From positions 18,984,988 to 19,048,987 of the forward strand of contig CM049320.1 in NCBI GenBank assembly GCA_026874595.1: a stretch of DNA of 64,000 nt. Direction: 5' to 3'. The stretch is from Sipunculus nudus (Eukaryota; Annelida; Sipuncula; Golfingiida; Sipunculidae). Within the stretch, counting starts at the first letter, position 1, and each line of letters begins with the position of its first letter. A model generated the notes under the pieces. The model had not been told where the DNA came from and ran no database searches. It was given only the letters and a program-made list of their open reading frames with translations. Below, in pieces: positions 59,873 to 64,000 of this stretch. Both the position numbers and the translations under genes were made by a program.

Positions 59873-59948
<76 letters not shown>
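59873..59948. repeat. (AT)n followed by (AAT)n microsatellite
   Basis: About 56 bp of AT repeat runs into about 20 bp of AAT repeat. Confidence 0.95.
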
Positions 59949-59951
<3 letters not shown>

Positions 59952-60034
59952 GAACAAACCGACTTTATATATTTGTCGCCGCCTTGCTATCGCTCACGCC
60001 GGGTGATCTTTTGCCGGAAACACCCGTTACATTT

Positions 60035-60053
60035 TGGTGGCCCGAGTGAGGAC
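60035..60053 (+). other. LTR end and primer-binding-site candidate
   Basis: An LTR-like end CACCCGTTACA is followed three bases later by TGGTGGCCCGAGTGAGGAC, which begins with the TGG complementary to a tRNA CCA tail. It precedes a gag gene in the same orientation by about 870 bp. The tRNA is not identified. Confidence 0.5.
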
Positions 60054-60921
60054 CATCTCTGTGTGAAGTCGATGTCCGTGTGTGCATCTCGCCGACGATG
60101 TCACTGGAGATGATCATTTTCTTGACTTCCATACCACCGGTGGATAATAAAATTAATTAATTGGTGTCAACACACATTACACATGGTCAGAGTGGACTAT
60201 TTGTGGACTCTCTAGAACACTGATTCCGCGTGTTCCCACTTCGCTTCGCCTCAGTGCCTTGCACTGAACACGCTGCTTTGCCATTATTCTTCGCTTGTGT
60301 GTTCATCGTTTGTGTTCCTGGACTTCGTCTGAAGGGCCCTAGCGGACGTCACTCTCCTTAGGGAAGATACACGGTATTGTTTGACATTTTCCATGAACTG
60401 CATGAACTTTTCTTATTGTTTTTGTTATTGTCCATGGACTTTGTGCTTAAATAATCATATATTATGATGTGTGAGGTATAATTGCACGCTTTTGAATTTT
60501 TAGTTATCATTGAATTGCTGTTCTGACAGTAGAATAATTTCAGTGTTTAGTTTTAGTAATCTGAATAGCATGTAAAGGGTATAAGCAGTTGTTCCGGTTT
60601 GACGTTACCGTGTTTGGTCACCTGTTCTACGGTCATCAGGCCTCGTGGTCTCGGTAATGTGAACAGTGGCACAGCAACTAAACACTAACATTTGCCAATA
60701 ATATAACACTCTGATTACAGGAATATGCTATTATTTGATCATCGTAGGACGACGTAGGACAGTTAATATCATAACTTCTGTCTGTCATTATCTTCAAAGA
60801 CCACATTCCATCCAATCTATTCAAACATTTGCATTGAAAAGAGACGGAGGTTAAATCAGTTCATATAACACATAACATCTCCATACAAGGACTACCTTCA
60901 GCTGTAATCGAATATTAGATT

Positions 60922-62240
60922 ATGGAGCAGTTCTCGCAAATTGAAACTCCCACACTTGTTTTGTTTGTTGGAGAAGCACATGCTTGTCGTTGCACTGGCC
61001 GCGGGTTTGTAGTTTCGGAATCTAAAGTTTCCGCTAAACAAGCCATAGATAAGCTATCAGGCTGCTCTTTACAAAGGGATTCAAATATAAAAATCTCTCT
61101 TGAGCATGCTGGGGTTTCCTCCATTACTGAGGTGTCTCACCTGATTCACAACAAAATGCTCGATTCGTTAAATCCTTCTTCATTTCAGGTATCCGAGGGT
61201 AGACGTGTCTCAGAGATAGTAACAAAGCTCCATTTTTGTTCAGTTTTTGAGGTAAATCAGCTGATAGAGTTTAAACACAGAAGGGGTGATGATATTCATG
61301 TGCCATCTGGGGCTACTGGTTACAGTATAATATCTCCAAACCTTCCTTCCTTTTCAGGGAATCATGATAAAAGCGGTAGCTACGAACAATGACTCTCCAA
61401 TCTCAAGTCTATGATAAAAGCTAGCGTAACACCAGATTCTCAGATTTTGTCAGCGATTCACCAGTCTGTTATGGGAACAGCTGGTTATGTTCTATTACAT
61501 ATGAATCCACTCCTACAGATATACTGAATAAATTTGACAGGTACTTTGGTAATGAGCTCCCCACAGAAGTACTTATACAGCAGTTTCACTCTTGTAAACA
61601 AGGAACTGAAGAGGATATAGTTAACTGGAGCTGCAGACTTCATAGACAGTTAGACCTCATTAACCAGAGAAATCCTATTCCTCATAGGGAATATTAGCAA
61701 ATGCTTCGTTCTAGGTTCTGGAATGGACTGTATTCCAAATACATTAAAGAAGCCTTACGCCATAGGTATGATAATGGGGATGAACAAGGTGAACTGTTTG
61801 CAGCCGCACGGGCTTTGGAGTCCGAAGTTGCACATAGTTCGCAGGTGAAGGGTGCATCGTCAAATCAATTTTCTCAACAAGGGGTTAAAACTGTGCTGGA
61901 GCAGATAAATAACAAACTGTCTACCCTAGAGAATCGCATATAAAAACTTGAACGATCTCAGACGTCCAAAGCAAAATTAAACCATCACATGCTCAGGTTG
62001 ACGTTCGTAAACGTAAAAATGTCTCGGACGAAAACGTTTGCTCTCTTTGCCATCGAGGCAAATACGGTAAAATCCTAAAAAAACTAAGAGTCACCCGTGA
62101 ACAGTCGTGGGAGGACGAGTTCAGATAATACGATTCCCACAACAAATGTATGTACCCAGAATGTCCCTCTCGTAGGTGAAATTCAAGTTGTTGACATGAT
62201 TGCAGATGGTATTAACTGCCAAGGTCTTTTTGATACTAGT
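60922..62240 (+). pseudogene. Gag (interrupted) with start of protease
   Basis: The first frame (156 codons, 60922-61392) reads MEQFSQIETPTLVLFVGEAH and ends at TGA. Gag-like sequence continues in shifted frames (DSQILSAIHQSVMGTAGYVL near 61435), then from 61701 as MLRSRFWNGLYSKYIKEALR with HRYDNGDEQGELFAAARALE, the conserved end of a Gypsy capsid. A partial zinc knuckle (CSLCHRGKYGK) lies near 62040. GINCQGLFDTSQ near 62215-62240 looks like a protease start with the D-T-G altered to D-T-S. At least three frame breaks are present. The N-terminal 100 residues are not recognised. Confidence 0.65.
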
Positions 62241-62995
62241 CAATGGGCCAGAAAGTGAAAACCTCCCCCCCCCCCCAGGAAATTTTCACGACCTCCTTGT
62301 TTTCTTCCTGGAGGTGTCCTTTACTCATTTCCAGGTGTTTTCAAACATATAAATACTGCAAACAACTGAAAATCACCTTTTTATAAACCGTGTCCTCAAT
62401 TTGAAAACTTTGTTATGGTGCGTCTTTCCATTGGTTTATGGACCATAACTTTCTTATTATACATCATAAGTGCAAAATTGTGGCATCAATGGAATGAGGA
62501 GAACATTAGCTTTATAAAAAATATGTACTTTGGCCCTGTAAATGTAACATGTAAAAATTCTTGGGCCACTTTTGTACACCAACCACTTATTTTATTTTTA
62601 AAAATGACTTTTTTTTCAGATATGATGGGTACCAAAGGCATATCTTAAGATTTAGACATATTCCTAGGTCTTAATATGTTTAAACCATCTTTCAGCACAA
62701 ATACATATTCATATTTAGCATAAGTTTTCAAAATTTTGCAAGATTAGAAACAGTAAACAGACATGGACAAGCAAGTAAAATATTTGCAGAAATACCATCT
62801 TCACAGTTTCTTTTGCTCCACAGCCTTTGAAATTCTCAATATATCTGCAAGATCTTGGTATCAATGGATTTGTAGAAACGTTCCAATTACAATGATAATA
62901 AATAAGATCATATGCATGTCAATATTGAGAAGCTATGTGCAAATCTATTACCCCCTACCCCTTATTTATGGGACAGTTTGAACCATGGACTAACA
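62241..62995 (+). repeat. ~750-bp tandem repeat, unit 1
   Basis: Shares ordered blocks with the next unit: GGCCAGA, a TATGGACCATAACTTTCTTA-type block (62439) and ATGGACAAGCAAGTAAAATA (62763). About 90 bp near 62590-62680 has no counterpart in unit 2. Confidence 0.8.
62763..62981 (+). other. 72-codon frame in repeat unit 1
   Basis: Starts MDKQVKYLQKY and includes LNIS, RSWYQWICRN and a hydrophobic end. A frame of exactly the same length occurs in unit 2. No family recognised; it may be coincidental. Confidence 0.3.
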
Positions 62996-63658
62996 AGGCC
63001 TTCGGCCAGAGAAGCCTACAGTCCTCCGGAATTTCCACGATCTCACTAGCTGGCTGTTTAAAGGAGTCCTTTACCCGTTTCAAGGTGTTACCGTACATAT
63101 AAATGCTGCAAACACCCTGAAAGGCAGTTTTTTTTACAAAACGCGTCCGCAATTTGAATTTTTTTCTGGCGCAACTTTCAAGGGGTTATAATGGACCATA
63201 ATTTCTTATTATACATCATAATTGCACAACTTTGGCATTATTGCAATCAGAAAAACATTAGTTTCATCATGATTATTTTTATCTGGCCTCAAAAAGTTAT
63301 ATGTGAAATTTTTGGCCCACTTTTGTCTCCCTATCTGAATATGTTTAAAGTATCTTTCAGCACAAATGCATATAAATATTTAACAATAATTATCCAAATT
63401 TAGCAAGAATACACAATAAACTATCATGGACAAGCAAGTCAAATATTTGCAGAAATATGCTATTTTAAGTGTTTTTTGTTTCATAGCATATGCAAATCTC
63501 AACATATCTGTCAGATCTTGGTATCAATGGATTTGCAGGAACATTCCAATTGCAATGATAATAAATATGATCATGTACATGAGAACTAGAAGAACCTATG
63601 TGCATATATGTAACCCCCTACCCATAAAATATGTGGCAGTTTGAACCATAAACCTCCA
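62996..63658 (+). repeat. ~750-bp tandem repeat, unit 2 (663 bp)
   Basis: Same block order as unit 1, shorter because of one ~90-bp deletion. Landmarks repeat at 63003 (GGCCAGAGAAGCC), 63191 (ATGGACCATAATTTCTTATT) and 63426 (ATGGACAAGCAAGTCAAATA). Confidence 0.85.
63426..63644 (+). other. 72-codon frame in repeat unit 2
   Basis: Aligned without gaps to the unit 1 frame: MDKQVKYLQKY, NLNIS, RSWYQWICRNIPIAMIIN, PLP. Stop codons are in the same place. Confidence 0.3.
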
Positions 63659-63845
63659 AGGCTTTGGGCCAGAGAAGCCTTCAACGCTCATTAATTTTCA
63701 TGATCGCACAAGCTGGCTGTTTAAAGGTGTCCCATGCCTGTTTTAAGGTATTTTCAAACATATAAATAGAGAAAACACCCTTAAATCCCATTTTTGCAAC
63801 CAACTACTCATGTTCAAAACTTTCTTAGCAGGGACTTTGCGCCAG
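63659..63845 (+). repeat. ~750-bp tandem repeat, partial unit 3
   Basis: GGGCCAGAGAAGCC at 63666 begins a third copy that keeps similarity (AGCTGGCTGTTTAAAGGTGT, CATATAAAT) to about 63845 and then ends. 63846-64000 is AT-rich with no feature. Confidence 0.75.
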
Positions 63846-64000
63846 CATATGCATCAGCATTGCATAATTGATAAAAACAGCATTGGTATATCTATATATA
63901 TTAATGCATTATTTTAATGTATAATGTATAATATATTATGTATATTAATTACTGCTACGAAGAATTGAAACCCTATAATCCTGCATTCATTTCCCTAAAA

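Larger units (their letters stand above)
59850..62240 (+). mobile_element. Truncated Ty3/Gypsy-type element, 5' end (LTR end, leader, gag)
   Basis: From the putative LTR end at 60031 the element has a long leader, a gag frame from 60922 and the first residues of protease near 62230. There it breaks off into the ~750-bp tandem repeats. Its Gag is unlike the Gmr1-like Gag in this window, so it is a separate lineage. Confidence 0.6.

Noticed and set aside
1-64000. CRISPR arrays, rRNA and confident tRNA genes
   Set aside because: No regularly spaced short repeats, no conserved rRNA words and no complete cloverleaf were seen. The only tRNA-like boxes are in the SINE candidate at 55013.

Overview
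The window looks like AT-rich animal nuclear DNA, most likely from a lophotrochozoan and plausibly a bivalve mollusc. The reasons are long (AT)n microsatellites, short phase-matched exons with GT/AG borders instead of bacterial operons, Ty3/Gypsy, CR1/L2-like and L1-like retroelements, and an animal-type TIR domain. The species assignment is inference. No rRNA, CRISPR array or bacterial gene was seen.

Layout. 0-6 kb: mostly non-coding, with one possible terminal exon of a membrane protein (2573-2706). 6.3-10.9 kb: a broken L1-like LINE on the + strand, with two 173-bp tandem units in front of it and its endonuclease split by an 838-bp insertion. 13.6-15.8 kb: an antisense CR1/L2-like LINE. 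14.2-18.7 kb and 21.8-33.2 kb: two direct copies of a ~4.6-kb segment, with a fainter partial copy at 35.5-36.1 kb. The second copy is interrupted by a nearly complete 6.7-kb Ty3/Gypsy element (22658-29369) that has 733-bp LTRs, an ACTT target duplication and a Gag-PR-IN-RT-RNaseH order. The first copy preserves the empty target site. 33.27-33.37 kb: a 49-bp, nearly perfect hairpin between two (AT)n tracts. 40.7-43.1 kb: a decayed minus-strand Gypsy remnant in which protease runs straight into integrase. 44-47.4 kb: a CpG-rich stretch with a strong splice donor, and a small phase-consistent three-exon minus-strand gene. 49.3-54.4 kb: minus-strand exons encoding a death-fold (CARD-like) segment, ankyrin-like repeats and a TIR domain, possibly one innate-immune gene or gene cluster. 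55.4-59.3 kb: a third Gypsy remnant (PR-IN-RNaseH order on the minus strand) between two degenerate LTR-like copies that carry a minisatellite. 59.9-62.25 kb: the 5' end of a different Gypsy-type element (LTR end, leader, gag, start of protease). 62.25-63.85 kb: about 2.3 copies of a ~750-bp tandem repeat.

The most distinctive signal is that three separate Gypsy elements all place integrase before RT/RNase H. This matches the Gmr1-type lineage, which was first described from deuterostomes. Several otherwise clear coding segments are broken by single-base frame changes. These may be real decay or residual base-calling indels; the sequence alone cannot decide.
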